Shown here: positions 1 to 5,177 of the stretch, piece after piece
Layout of the letters: each line of letters begins with the position of its first letter
Numbering within the stretch: position 1 is the first letter of the stretch
Assembly (NCBI GenBank): GCA_004028495.1
Contig: MTKS01000132.1
Coordinates: forward strand, 1 to 5,453
Source: Candidatus Electrothrix marina
GTDB lineage: Bacteria; Desulfobacterota; Desulfobulbia; Desulfobulbales; Desulfobulbaceae
Direction of reading: 5' to 3'
Length of the DNA: 5,453 bases
Made by a program: the position numbers and the translations under genes
Notes under the pieces: generated by a model
The model's database searches: none
Told to the model about the DNA's origin: nothing
The model's input: the letters and a program-made list of their open reading frames with translations, nothing else

Positions 1-684
1 GTTGGTCACCCGATCCAGAAAAGACCGGTCATGGGAGATGATCATCATGGCTCCCTGATACTGCTGAAGAAATTCCTCCATCCAGGTCAGGGAATCCAGA
101 TCCAGATGGTTGGTGGGCTCGTCAAGGAGGAGCAGAGCCGGTTTCTGCAAAAGCAGCTTGGCCAGCAGCAGCCGCATGATCCAGCCCCCGGAGAACTCGG
201 CCACGGGTCGATCCAGATCGCCCTTGGAAAAACCCAGGCCGAAGAGGATCCGCTCGATCTGGGGACGGATGAGGAAGATGTCGTGCCCTTCCAGCAGATG
301 CTGGAGTTCTCCCTGTCGATCCAGAAGGGACTCCAGCTCCGGGCTGTCTTGGTTCAACTCAGCCAGCTGATGACCTATTTTTTCGATCTCCTGTTGATAT
401 TGTAAAACCTCGTCAAAGGCATGTTCCGCCTCCTCGAAGAGAGAACGTTGGCCCAGCTCAATGGAGATCTCCTGGGGCAGGTAGGCCACTGTGAACCAGG
501 AGGCCCGGCTGATCACACCGGGGTCGCTCTCCAGTGCCCCGGTGATGATTTTCATCAGGGTGGACTTGCCTGTGCCGTTGACTCCGGCTAATCCGATGCG
601 ATCATCGGCATGAACTTGGGCGGAGACTTCACGAAAGATATGCTTAGAGCCGTATTGCAGGCTGAGGTTGCTTATATTGAGCAT
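1..684 (-). CDS. ABC-F family ATPase, YheS/YdiF-like, N-terminal half (cut by window edge)
   Basis: The reading frame runs from an ATG at 684 down to base 1 without a stop, giving the first 228 residues of a protein that in this family is usually about 530-640 residues long. The first ATPase domain is complete: Walker A GVNGTGKST at residues 34-42, ABC signature EFSGGWIMR at 163-171, Walker B LLLLDEP at about 184-190 followed by TNHLDLDSL, and the switch histidine in ISHDRSF at 218. The FSGGW-MRL signature and the GLGF segment before it resemble YheS more than EttA or Uup. ABC-F proteins are soluble twin-ATPase proteins that bind the ribosomal E site and act on translation; they are not transporters. 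The inter-domain linker and second ATPase domain lie outside the window. No strong Shine-Dalgarno is visible before the ATG. Family call is firm; subfamily is tentative. Confidence 0.93.
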   Translation of the reverse strand, partial: MLNISNLSLQYGSKHIFREVSAQVHADDRIGLAGVNGTGKSTLMKIITGALESDPGVISRASWFTVAYLPQEISIELGQRSLFEEAEHAFDEVLQYQQEIEKIGHQLAELNQDSPELESLLDRQGELQHLLEGHDIFLIRPQIERILFGLGFSKGDLDRPVAEFSGGWIMRLLLAKLLLQKPALLLLDEPTNHLDLDSLTWMEEFLQQYQGAMMIISHDRSFLDRVTN

Positions 685-977
685 GGGATAGTTTGTTGAT
701 TACATGAAATAGGGCAGTATTTGTTCCTGTCTTGATAGTAAAAGAAAACATTATAACTCCTTTTGCAGGAATTGCAGCATTGCTTTCCGGGAAGCAAGCT
801 CATGGGGTGTTCAAAATGACCGTAGAAAGAAGGTTCTCGGTATATGGCAATCCCATAAGAAGGAACGACCTGCACGAATTCTCCAAAGCCTGCAAAGAGT
901 TATTGCCGAATTGCAATGCTTTGTTTTACAATGGGCCATCAAACAACCTATTACTCTCAGGAAAGGAGGGAAGCACC
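685..977. other. Divergent intergenic region between the ABC-F gene and the TMEM43-like gene
   Basis: This 293-base stretch separates two genes pointing away from each other, so it should hold both promoters. On the minus strand a perfect TATAAT lies at 755-750, about 65 bases before the ABC-F start, but I see no good -35 partner. On the plus strand TTGCCG (903-908) and TACAAT (927-932) with an 18-base gap could serve the TMEM43-like gene. The frame of that gene happens to be open back to 732, but the translated extension looks non-coding and lacks a ribosome site. I see no RNA gene here. Confidence 0.5.
903..932 (+). promoter_or_regulatory. Candidate sigma-70 promoter for the TMEM43-like gene
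   Basis: TTGCCG (903-908, 4 of 6 bases of the -35 consensus) and TACAAT (927-932, 5 of 6 of the -10 consensus) are 18 bases apart. The start codon at 978 lies about 40 bases beyond the expected transcription start. This is a consensus match only. Confidence 0.35.
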
Positions 978-1568
978 ATGTCAGACGACAGTTTCACGGA
1001 AGTCACCAATCAGTCGTGGTTCAGCCGCATCGGCGGGGCCATCAAGGGGATCATCTTCGGTTTTATTCTGTTCATTATCGCCTTCCCGCTCCTGTTCTGG
1101 AACGAGGGCAGGGCGGTGAAGACCTACAAGACCTTGAAGGAAGGCGGCGGGGCCGTGATCAGTGTCCCGGCCGATCAGGTTGATGCCAATAACGAGGGCA
1201 AGCTGGTCCATCTGTCCGGTAAAGCGACCACCGAGGATGTCCTGACTGACCCGGTGTTTGGGGTCTCGGATAATGCCCTGCGGTTACGGCGCAATGTAGA
1301 AATGTATCAGTGGCAGGAAAGCTCGGAGAGTGAGACCAAGAAGAAACTCGGCGGCGGCACCGAAACAGTGACGACCTATTCGTATAGCAAGGAGTGGAGC
1401 GATAGTGTCATCCATTCTTCCGGCTTCAAGAAATCGGGAGAGCATCAGAACCCCGACTCCATGCCCTATGTCTCAGAGGATCAGGCTGCGACCGGGTCAC
1501 CCTGGGTGCCTTTACCCTGTCCTCGTCCCAGGTCAACCGAATCAATCAGTTTGCGCCCCTTGCTGTAG
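978..1568 (+). CDS. TMEM43/LUMA-family membrane protein, N-terminal part (gene frameshifted near 1490)
   Basis: The start is the ATG at 978, preceded by AGGAGG (964-969) at 8-base spacing; in-frame starts further upstream have no such site. Residues 22-41 form a hydrophobic membrane segment ending in FWNEGRAV, a hallmark of the family. It is followed by a large soluble region containing the conserved stretch KKKLGGGTETVTTYSYSKEW, then W/SGFKK and HQNP motifs. The frame matches the family up to about residue 170 (SMPYVSEDQAA). After that it reads an unrelated Pro/Arg/Ser-rich tail and stops at 1568. The expected continuation (VTLGAFTLSSSQVNRINQFA) is present in another frame from base 1496, so a single base appears to be missing between about 1485 and 1495. 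Family members of about 400 residues are known as LUMA in the animal nuclear envelope; the role of bacterial forms is unknown. Confidence 0.85.
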   Translation: MSDDSFTEVTNQSWFSRIGGAIKGIIFGFILFIIAFPLLFWNEGRAVKTYKTLKEGGGAVISVPADQVDANNEGKLVHLSGKATTEDVLTDPVFGVSDNALRLRRNVEMYQWQESSESETKKKLGGGTETVTTYSYSKEWSDSVIHSSGFKKSGEHQNPDSMPYVSEDQAATGSPWVPLPCPRPRSTESISLRPLL

Positions 1569-1606
1569 GCAGCGACACGCAGTCACCGGAGAACCTGGAC
1601 AGCAGG

Positions 1607-2185
1607 ATGACACGGCAGGCGAACGGTTTTTATCTCGGTGCTGATCCCAGCTCGCCGCAGGTTGGCGATGTGCGGATTCAGTTCGAGTCGGTGGCACCGA
1701 CCGAGGTGAGCATCGTTGCCCAACAGAACAGCAGCGGGTTAGGACCGTATCACGCTCAGGCCGGAGGAAATATTGAACTCCTTCAGGTTGGTATGCATAC
1801 GGCTGAGGCCATGTTTCAGAAAGCGCAGAGCGATAACACCATCCTGACCTGGGCATTGCGGGCTGCTGGCTTTTTCCTGATGATGATCGGCCTGAGTATG
1901 ATTTTTAAGGTTTTTTCGGTGCTGGCCGATGTCCTGCCCTTTCTGGGCAGTATCGTCGAAGCGGGCACCGGCTTTATCGCTTTTCTGCTTGCAGCGGTGT
2001 TGTCGCTGATTACCATCGCGGTGGCTTGGATTGTCTTTCGGCCCCTGCTGGGTATCTTCCTGCTGATTATTGCAGTCGGATTGACCGTGCTGATCGGCGG
2101 TAAAATCAAGGCAGGGAAGGCAAGAAAGACGGGAACGGCGGGCAATACTCAGGCTGTGCCTCCTCCTCCCCCATCTGCGGCATAG
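1607..2185 (+). CDS. TMEM43/LUMA-family membrane protein, C-terminal part (same gene, other frame)
   Basis: This is the downstream part of the gene that begins at 978. The ATG at 1607 is only an internal methionine without a ribosome site; TMEM43 similarity in this frame already starts at 1496. Adding one base near 1490 gives a single protein of 402 residues, the normal family length. The C-terminal part continues the soluble domain (ANGFYLG, VGDVRIQFESV) and then has three to four hydrophobic segments, at about residues 289-310, 335-357 and 359-378 of the repaired protein. This matches the family layout of one N-terminal and several C-terminal membrane passes around a large extracytoplasmic domain. 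The end is basic (KIKAGKARK) then proline-rich (AVPPPPPSAA). The same tail is encoded again at 3010-3078. Alternatives are true gene decay or a programmed frameshift; no slippery run is visible at the junction. Confidence 0.85.
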   Translation: MTRQANGFYLGADPSSPQVGDVRIQFESVAPTEVSIVAQQNSSGLGPYHAQAGGNIELLQVGMHTAEAMFQKAQSDNTILTWALRAAGFFLMMIGLSMIFKVFSVLADVLPFLGSIVEAGTGFIAFLLAAVLSLITIAVAWIVFRPLLGIFLLIIAVGLTVLIGGKIKAGKARKTGTAGNTQAVPPPPPSAA

Positions 2186-2195
2186 GGGCATCGAG

Positions 2196-2272
2196 AAAGG
2201 GGGACTGATTTTTTTGTCAAAAACATTTTTCCCGCTAAATGGCAATGGGGAACAAAAAATCTGTCCCCTTTT
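2196..2272. repeat. Long palindromic element, copy 1 (possible terminator of the TMEM43-like gene)
   Basis: The arms GGGGAC-t-GATTTTTT (2200-2214) and AAAAAATC-t-GTCCCC (2254-2268) pair with one central T/T mismatch and are flanked by A and T runs. The right arm is followed by TTTTT, so the plus-strand RNA would end like an intrinsic terminator 11 bases after the TMEM43 stop. Inside the loop are smaller dyads, AAAAA-c-ATTTTT and GC-TAAAT-GGC. A second copy lies at 3087-3162. From memory, motifs of the type GGGGACAGATTT occur as dispersed palindromes, often near REP-associated tyrosine transposases; no such transposase is in this window. Confidence 0.75.
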
Positions 2273-2283
2273 TCCTGTCAAGG

Positions 2284-2317
2284 TTGATACTGTCGTATTA
2301 CTGTAATACAGTAATAC
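2284..2317 (+). promoter_or_regulatory. mazEF promoter with perfect 23-bp palindromic operator
   Basis: TTGATA (2284-2289, 5 of 6 of the -35 consensus) and TACAGT (2307-2312, 4 of 6 of the -10 consensus) are 17 bases apart. Bases 2295-2317 form a perfect odd palindrome: arm GTATTACTGTA, centre A, arm TACAGTAATAC, 11 of 11 positions paired. It covers the spacer and the -10 box, where a bound repressor would block polymerase. AbrB-type antitoxins typically repress their own operon at such dyads, so the next gene product is the likely binder. The GTAATAC unit also recurs as a direct repeat (2303-2317). Confidence 0.7.
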
Positions 2318-2363
2318 TGAAGTACCTGCATTTCACTTTAACCGAGACAAGAGGAGCAGAGAC

Positions 2364-2600
2364 ATGGAAGCCGCAATAACGACTAAGCTCACCGGCAAAA
2401 GTCAGACCACTATTCCGAAAGAAATTAGAAAAATCCTGGGGATTCATCCCGGCGATTCCGTGGCCTTTGAATTGAACGAGGAGAGTAGGGTCTTTATTCG
2501 CAAGGCCACTCCTGTAGATTTTGAGTTCGCCAAAGCACTTGAAGGTACGCTTTCTGAGTGGTCATCAAAAAATGATGAAGAGGCGTACCGTGACTTATAA
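2364..2600 (+). CDS. AbrB/MazE-type antitoxin
   Basis: This 78-residue protein has a SpoVT-AbrB swapped-hairpin DNA-binding domain over about residues 4-50, with the diagnostic pattern TGKSQTTIPKEIRKILGI followed by HPGDSVAFEL and a closing strand RVFIRKA. The acidic C-terminal tail (about 51-78, EGTLSEWSSKNDEEAYRDL) is the kind of flexible segment that wraps and blocks a MazF-type toxin. The ATG at 2364 follows GAGGAG (2351-2356) at 7-base spacing. Its end overlaps the toxin gene by 11 bases, a typical sign of coupled translation. It should act as the antidote and, with the toxin, as autorepressor at the palindrome 2295-2317. By eye its base composition is more AT-rich (about 47% GC in sampled stretches) than the TMEM43 gene, consistent with acquisition by transfer. 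It could equally be named PrlF/VapB-like; the AbrB fold is certain. Confidence 0.93.
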   Translation: MEAAITTKLTGKSQTTIPKEIRKILGIHPGDSVAFELNEESRVFIRKATPVDFEFAKALEGTLSEWSSKNDEEAYRDL

Positions 2601-2928
2601 AAGGTTTGATGTCGTTGTCGTGCCTTTTCCGTTCACTGATCGACAAAGTGAAAAAAGGCGGCCTGCGTTGGTTCTGTCGGATGCCAACAGCTTTAATGAG
2701 CCGACGGAAAATTGTGTCCTAGCTATGATAACCAGTGCAAAAAATCACGATTGGCCCCTTGATGCGCCCATAGGAAGTATCAGCAAAGCCGGTCTTCCCG
2801 CACCGTCCAAGGTGCGGATGAAAATTTTCACCTTGGACAGGCGTCTCGTCCTAAAAAAGATAGGTGCGCTGTCGGCCAAGGATCAGGAGAGGGTACGGGA
2901 GAGCCTGGAGGAATTAATTTGCCACTGA
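2590..2928 (+). CDS. MazF/PemK-type endoribonuclease toxin
   Basis: I chose the GTG at 2590 because it gives the family-typical N-terminus MTYKRFDVVVVPFPFTD and is preceded by GAAGAGG (2577-2583) at 6-base spacing; this yields 112 residues, the usual size. ATGs at 2572 and 2575 and a TTG at 2521 in the same frame would only add sequence unlike the family. Recognisable are the first strand with VPFPFTD (residues 11-17), KRRPALVLS (22-30) with the arginine used in catalysis in this family, the MITSAKNHDWPL segment that carries the second catalytic Thr/Ser position, and PSKVRMKIFTLD (about residues 73-84). Members cut mRNA at short single-stranded sequences and stop translation when the antitoxin is degraded. 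It is translated from the same message as the upstream antitoxin and overlaps it by 11 bases. The module appears intact. Confidence 0.93.
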   Translation: MTYKRFDVVVVPFPFTDRQSEKRRPALVLSDANSFNEPTENCVLAMITSAKNHDWPLDAPIGSISKAGLPAPSKVRMKIFTLDRRLVLKKIGALSAKDQERVRESLEELICH

Positions 2929-2981
2929 TCGCAAGTGGATTTCAAAAAGCATAGCTAAACGGAATGTGGGCTTCCTGCATT

Positions 2982-3008
2982 AATCAATCGAGTCTGACCC
3001 GATTGATT
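2982..3008. repeat. Inverted repeat with REP-like core
   Basis: AATCAATCG (2982-2990) and CGATTGATT (3000-3008) are perfect 9-base arms around AGTCTGACC. The internal stretch GAGTCTGACCC (2990-3000) matches GACTCTGACCC at 3945-3955 in 10 of 11 positions, so both belong to one family of small palindromes. It ends directly before the TMEM43-tail fragment, so it may mark the junction of a rearrangement. Confidence 0.6.
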
Positions 3009-3009
3009 G

Positions 3010-3078
3010 AAGGCGGGAAGAAAGGCCAGGGCTGTCCCTCCTGGAGCTGTGCCTCCCCCTCCGCCGTCTGCGGCGTAG
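3010..3078 (+). pseudogene. Fragment of a second TMEM43-like gene (C-terminal tail only)
   Basis: Read in frame, this short stretch gives KAGRKARAVPPGAVPPPPPSAA before a TAG stop. The intact gene ends KAGKARK...AVPPPPPSAA and TAG at 2185. The last ten residues are identical in both. The DNA (2153-2185 against 3046-3078) differs only at third codon positions in proline and alanine codons. That pattern means the two copies diverged while both were read as protein. The fragment therefore looks like the remnant of a paralogous gene, not a recent DNA copy. Upstream the frame is closed by TGA at 3004-3006, and no ribosome site or start is present, so it is not expressed as a gene. The similarity continues past the stop into the palindromic element. 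Confidence 0.75.
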
Positions 3079-3086
3079 GGGAAGCG

Positions 3087-3162
3087 AAAAAGGGGACCGA
3101 TTTATTTTTTTTTTGTCAAAAACAGTTTTCCCGCCAAATGGCAATGAAATGTCCCCTTCTTT
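3087..3162. repeat. Long palindromic element, copy 2
   Basis: This is the partner of the element at 2196-2272. GGGGAC (3092-3097) pairs with GTCCCC (3151-3156), with further ATTT/AAAT pairing. The loop TTTGTCAAAAACAGTTTTCC followed by CGCCAAATGGCAATG is nearly the same as in copy 1, and GCC-AAAT-GGC forms a small inner hairpin. Relative to copy 1 the left arm has gained several T bases and the right arm has lost about ten bases, so the outer stem is shorter. It lies downstream of the TMEM43-tail fragment exactly as copy 1 lies downstream of the intact gene. Confidence 0.75.
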
Positions 3163-3169
3163 CTTTTTC

Positions 3170-3197
3170 TTGATCATATGCGCCAATGGAGTATAAT
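3170..3197 (+). promoter_or_regulatory. Candidate promoter of the HigBA-type operon
   Basis: A perfect TATAAT (3192-3197) has TTGATC (3170-3175, 4 of 6) upstream with a 16-base gap. The toxin ATG begins at 3204, only 6 bases after the -10 box, so transcription would start at or next to the start codon and the mRNA would be nearly leaderless. Confidence 0.5.
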
Positions 3198-3203
3198 TGA
3201 AGT

Positions 3204-3527
3204 ATGTACAGTTTTGTAGAACTTTCTCTTTTCAGCCGTTATCGGGACAGTTATTTCAGCGAGGAGCAGTTTGCCGAGCTGCAAAGACATCTGCTTGAAA
3301 AACCGGAAGCAGGTGCTGTTGTGCCGGGCACCGGCGGTGTCAGGAAACTGAGATGGCAGCGGGCGGGCATGGGAAAACGCGGGGGATTGCGGGTGCTTTA
3401 TTATGTGCGGGACACTCAGGGATGTATTTGGCTGTTGACTGTATACAGCAAAAGTGCCCGTGAAAATATCACCGCAAAAGATCTCAAACAGTTACGAGAG
3501 GTCGTGGACAATGCCGAAATTATCTGA
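3204..3527 (+). CDS. RelE/HigB-type toxin (toxin-first module)
   Basis: This 107-residue protein has the layout of the HigB2/RelE group: an N-terminal helical half (FSRYRDSYFSEEQFAELQRHLLEKPEAG) and then the diagnostic core PGTGGVRKLRWQRAGMGKRGG at about residues 41-61, leading into strands LRVLYYV (62-68) and IWLLTVYSKS. The conserved basic residues R47, K48, R50, R53, K58 and R59 are those expected in a ribosome-dependent mRNA interferase. The end (ENITAKDLKQLREVV) is the usual C-terminal helix. I keep the ATG at 3204 because residues from the first methionine onward fit the family. Its ribosome site is weak (GGAG at 3188-3191, 12 bases away) and the promoter sits almost on top of it. It overlaps the next gene by 17 bases, showing a toxin-antitoxin pair in HigBA order. 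Confidence 0.9.
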   Translation: MYSFVELSLFSRYRDSYFSEEQFAELQRHLLEKPEAGAVVPGTGGVRKLRWQRAGMGKRGGLRVLYYVRDTQGCIWLLTVYSKSARENITAKDLKQLREVVDNAEII

Positions 3528-3825
3528 ACAGAAAATCGCTAATCGTGATGCGAAAAGAGACCTACAGGCTGAGATCAGGCAGGCGTGCTCAGACCTGAAA
3601 CAGGGCGTCGGGATAGGTCAAATTACTCCAACCTGTCAAGCCGCTCGCATCCGTATAAACATGAACATGTCACAGGCGGCCTTTGCCGACCTGCTCGGTG
3701 TGTCCCGGCGGACAGTGCAGCAGTGGGAGCAGGGGCGACGCAGGCCGAGCGGCGCAGCAAGGTCGCTGTTGAAAATAGCTGAGAAACGACCGGATGTTCT
3801 GCGCAAAGAACTGAGTGCGGCATAA
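3511..3825 (+). CDS. HigA-type Xre-family antitoxin
   Basis: This 104-residue protein starts at the ATG at 3511, inside the end of the toxin gene, with GAGAGG (3496-3501) 9 bases before it. An in-frame start at 3454 would give a longer overlap and has no better site. Residues 1-50 form a charged helical extension, and residues 53-76 are a clear helix-turn-helix: MSQAAFADLLGVSRRTVQQW then EQGRRRPSG. A further helix follows (ARSLLKIAEKRPDVLRKEL). In this group the N-terminal part contacts the toxin and the C-terminal Xre domain binds the operon promoter, so this is the antidote and probable repressor of the promoter at 3170-3197. The reading frame is complete and its codon use looks like that of the toxin gene. 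Confidence 0.92.
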   Translation: MPKLSEQKIANRDAKRDLQAEIRQACSDLKQGVGIGQITPTCQAARIRINMNMSQAAFADLLGVSRRTVQQWEQGRRRPSGAARSLLKIAEKRPDVLRKELSAA

Positions 3826-3847
3826 TCACGATGAAAAGATTTTCATG

Positions 3848-3880
3848 AGGGCATGATCCGGCTTATCTGCCCTTAATTTC
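3848..3880 (+). terminator. Possible terminator of the HigBA operon
   Basis: AGGGCA (3848-3853) pairs with TGCCCT (3868-3873) around a 14-base loop, and TTAATTTC follows. It lies 22 bases after the HigA stop. The stem is short and the T run is interrupted, so this is only a fair candidate. Confidence 0.35.
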
Positions 3881-3922
3881 TCCCTTCTCCTCCGCCCCAC
3901 CACCACGTACAGCTTCGAAAAT

Positions 3923-3974
3923 GGGGTCAAGCCTTGTTTAATTTGACTCTGACCCTCTTTATTGCTCTTTATTG
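3923..3974. repeat. REP-like palindrome plus tandem 10-mer
   Basis: GGGTCA (3924-3929) and TGACCC (3950-3955) form the ends of a palindromic unit whose interior includes CAAGCCTTG and AATTTGACTC. From memory, units reading GGGTCAGAGTCAAATT on one strand are common dispersed repeats, often linked to REP-associated tyrosine transposases. Its right end overlaps CTCTTTATTG repeated twice without gap (3955-3974). It could also serve as a two-way transcription stop between the convergent genes. Confidence 0.55.
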
Positions 3975-4117
3975 TTTTCCCCGATCCGGGGTGTAAAACC
4001 CATTTAGAGCTGATAGAGTTTGTGTCCGCTTTCGTTTTACTCAAGCAGACCTACTTGGCTATTGAGGAAAGATTCTTCCGGTGAGAAGAGAAAGGGAAAA
4101 AGAATCAACAAGGGGAG

Positions 4118-4890
4118 TTATTTTTTCACCCCGACCGGATGTGTTTTTGAAAATCCCGCTGCAATTTCCGCCGCTTCAGGTGAGCATGTCGGATGTCCCC
4201 AGCCCCCGGAACTGGCACCATCCTTGATGTCGTTGACGATATTGTCGTCTTTATCCGGGCTGACTCCGGCTGGCACGAAGTCCAGGCCGAGTTTGTCGCG
4301 CAGCTTCCAAGCAATGTTGTGGTCAGCGCATGAGCTGTCGCCGCTGACCCCGAGGGCACCGAGGAGTTTGCCGTCCTTGCTGTACAGGGCCAGCCCACCG
4401 CCGAATACATTCACCCCGCCGATTTTTTTTCCGGTCATAGGATCCTTGTCCGTGCCGATCTGCTCGGACGGCCCGCCGTAGGCCACGCCGACATCCACCG
4501 GATTACTGTGCTGCAGACCGTACAGGCTGCCGCCCGGCTGAACCGCTGAGAACAAATTGGCCGTGGACAGCGACAGGCCGGGCAGACTGAAGGCATTGGC
4601 CGTATTCGCCTTTTGGGCGGAAATGACCCGACTCCCCGGCCACTGGTCGCCTCTGTCCTCACCGGAGAAGACAACCGCCTGCACCGCACCGTCTCTGTCC
4701 ACGATTGTGGCCCACATATTCAGACCGAATCCGCCGTTTTTTTCTTTCACGATCTCTTTGAGTGCTTTGCTCAGTTCGGCGTGGGTCGGCAGTCCGGCGG
4801 CATGAGCGGACAGGGCTGTGCATAACATCGCGGCACGGCTGCAACCGGGACCATTTTTTTCGACAGAGTTCTTCGCATGGAAGTGATCAT
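4118..4890 (-). CDS. Exported GlcG/HbpS-like (DUF336, haem-degrading family) protein, frameshifted in the signal peptide
   Basis: The body of the protein matches the DUF336 family: WATIVDRDGAVQAVVFSGED, then RVISAQKANTANAFS, VGVAYGGPSEQIGTDKDPMTGKKIGG split by a short loop, VFGGGLALYSKDGKLLGALG, VSGDSSCADHNIAWKLRDKL, and GWGHPTC near the end. Some members bind haem or respond to oxidative stress; most have no proven role. AAGGAG (4904-4899) lies 8 bases before an ATG at 4890. That frame encodes a classic signal-peptide start (MRRTLSKKMVPVAAV) but runs out of the family frame. Adding one G near 4834 restores V-AAMLCTALSAHA-AGLP, with a signal-peptidase site after residue 31 or 32 and a full length of 257. 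Two cysteines (SSCADH, HPTCSPE) could form a disulphide in the periplasm. Without the added base, only a poorly placed internal start remains. Confidence 0.85.
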
Positions 4891-4947
4891 AGTCTCTTCT
4901 CCTTTGAATCTGATATGTTGATAGATGTACGTTGTGTACTTGTGTAG

Positions 4948-4990
4948 GTCTGATTGAGTGCAACGAAATCAGACAATTTGAGGTTGTCTG
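4948..4990. promoter_or_regulatory. Three-part inverted repeat upstream of the DUF336 gene
   Basis: GTCTGATT (4948-4955) pairs perfectly with AATCAGAC (4967-4974). CAGACAA (4970-4976) pairs perfectly with TTGTCTG (4984-4990). The middle CAGAC is shared, so the two hairpins exclude each other. The block lies about 60-100 bases before the DUF336 start. It could be an operator with three half-sites or a folding switch in the leader; I see no convincing -35/-10 pair to decide. Confidence 0.45.
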
Positions 4991-5065
4991 CACCCGCTTA
5001 CTCATTTCCCGCTCTGTCACGCAAGGAGAACGGCCCCGGTTTTCCGCGATCCGAACGTGCATCTT

Positions 5066-5155
5066 GTAGGGGCAGGCCCCCGTGCCTGCCCGTGCAACTT
5101 CGCCCCTGCAATTTCCAGCATGATGGGCAAGATTTGAAATAAATCTGTCATCTTG
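5066..5155. repeat. REP-like hairpin cluster
   Basis: GGGCAGGC (5070-5077) and GCCTGCCC (5084-5091) are perfect 8-base arms around CCCCGT. AGGGGC (5068-5073) can instead pair with GCCCCT (5102-5107). A second nested hairpin follows: CAAGAT (5128-5133) with ATCTTG (5150-5155) and AGATTT (5130-5135) with AAATCT (5141-5146). The TAGGGGCAGGC...GCCTGCCC type is a widespread intergenic repeat in bacteria. No gene is present. Confidence 0.65.
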
Positions 5156-5177
5156 TGCGCCACCGCTGCGCCATGTT

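Larger units (their letters stand above)
3826..4117. other. Gene-free region with small palindromes between two convergent genes
   Basis: The HigA gene and the DUF336 gene point toward each other across this stretch. It holds a 7-base dyad ATGAAAA-ga-TTTTCAT (3831-3846), the hairpin AGGGCA/TGCCCT (3848-3873), a REP-like unit (3923-3955), a tandem repeat CTCTTTATTG twice (3955-3974), and a tight GC dyad CCCCG-atc-CGGGG (3979-3991). I see no coding sequence or RNA gene; open frames here are short and unlike proteins. Confidence 0.6.

Noticed and set aside
31..405. Plus-strand open frame of 124 codons
   Set aside because: It is the reverse shadow of the ABC-F gene, whose Walker B and H-loop motifs are on the minus strand here.
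732..977. In-frame upstream extension of the TMEM43-like gene
   Set aside because: No ribosome site, no family similarity, and a strong AGGAGG lies before the ATG at 978.
1739..2281. Minus-strand open frame of 180 codons
   Set aside because: It lies over the C-terminal membrane segments of the TMEM43-like gene and the palindrome; its resemblance to a frame at 2980-3186 only reflects the duplicated DNA.
2521..2589. Upstream TTG or ATG starts for the MazF-type toxin
   Set aside because: They add residues not seen in the family and would deepen the overlap with the antitoxin; GTG at 2590 has a well-spaced ribosome site.
3955..3974. CRISPR-like repeat
   Set aside because: Only two adjacent 10-base units without spacers; nothing else in the window resembles a CRISPR array.
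3979..3991. CCCCG-atc-CGGGG as an intrinsic terminator
   Set aside because: A three-base loop with no T run on either strand.
4020..4481. Plus-strand open frame of 153 codons
   Set aside because: It is the shadow of the DUF336 gene and has no ribosome site or recognisable motif.
4853..4859. Run of seven A/T bases as the frameshift site of the DUF336 gene
   Set aside because: Adding a base there joins the frames but gives KNGPGCSR in place of a hydrophobic signal core; adding G near 4834 gives a proper signal peptide.
4891..5062. Minus-strand extension of the DUF336 frame to an ATG at 5062
   Set aside because: The extension is not protein-like and crosses the inverted repeats and the ribosome site of the ATG at 4890.
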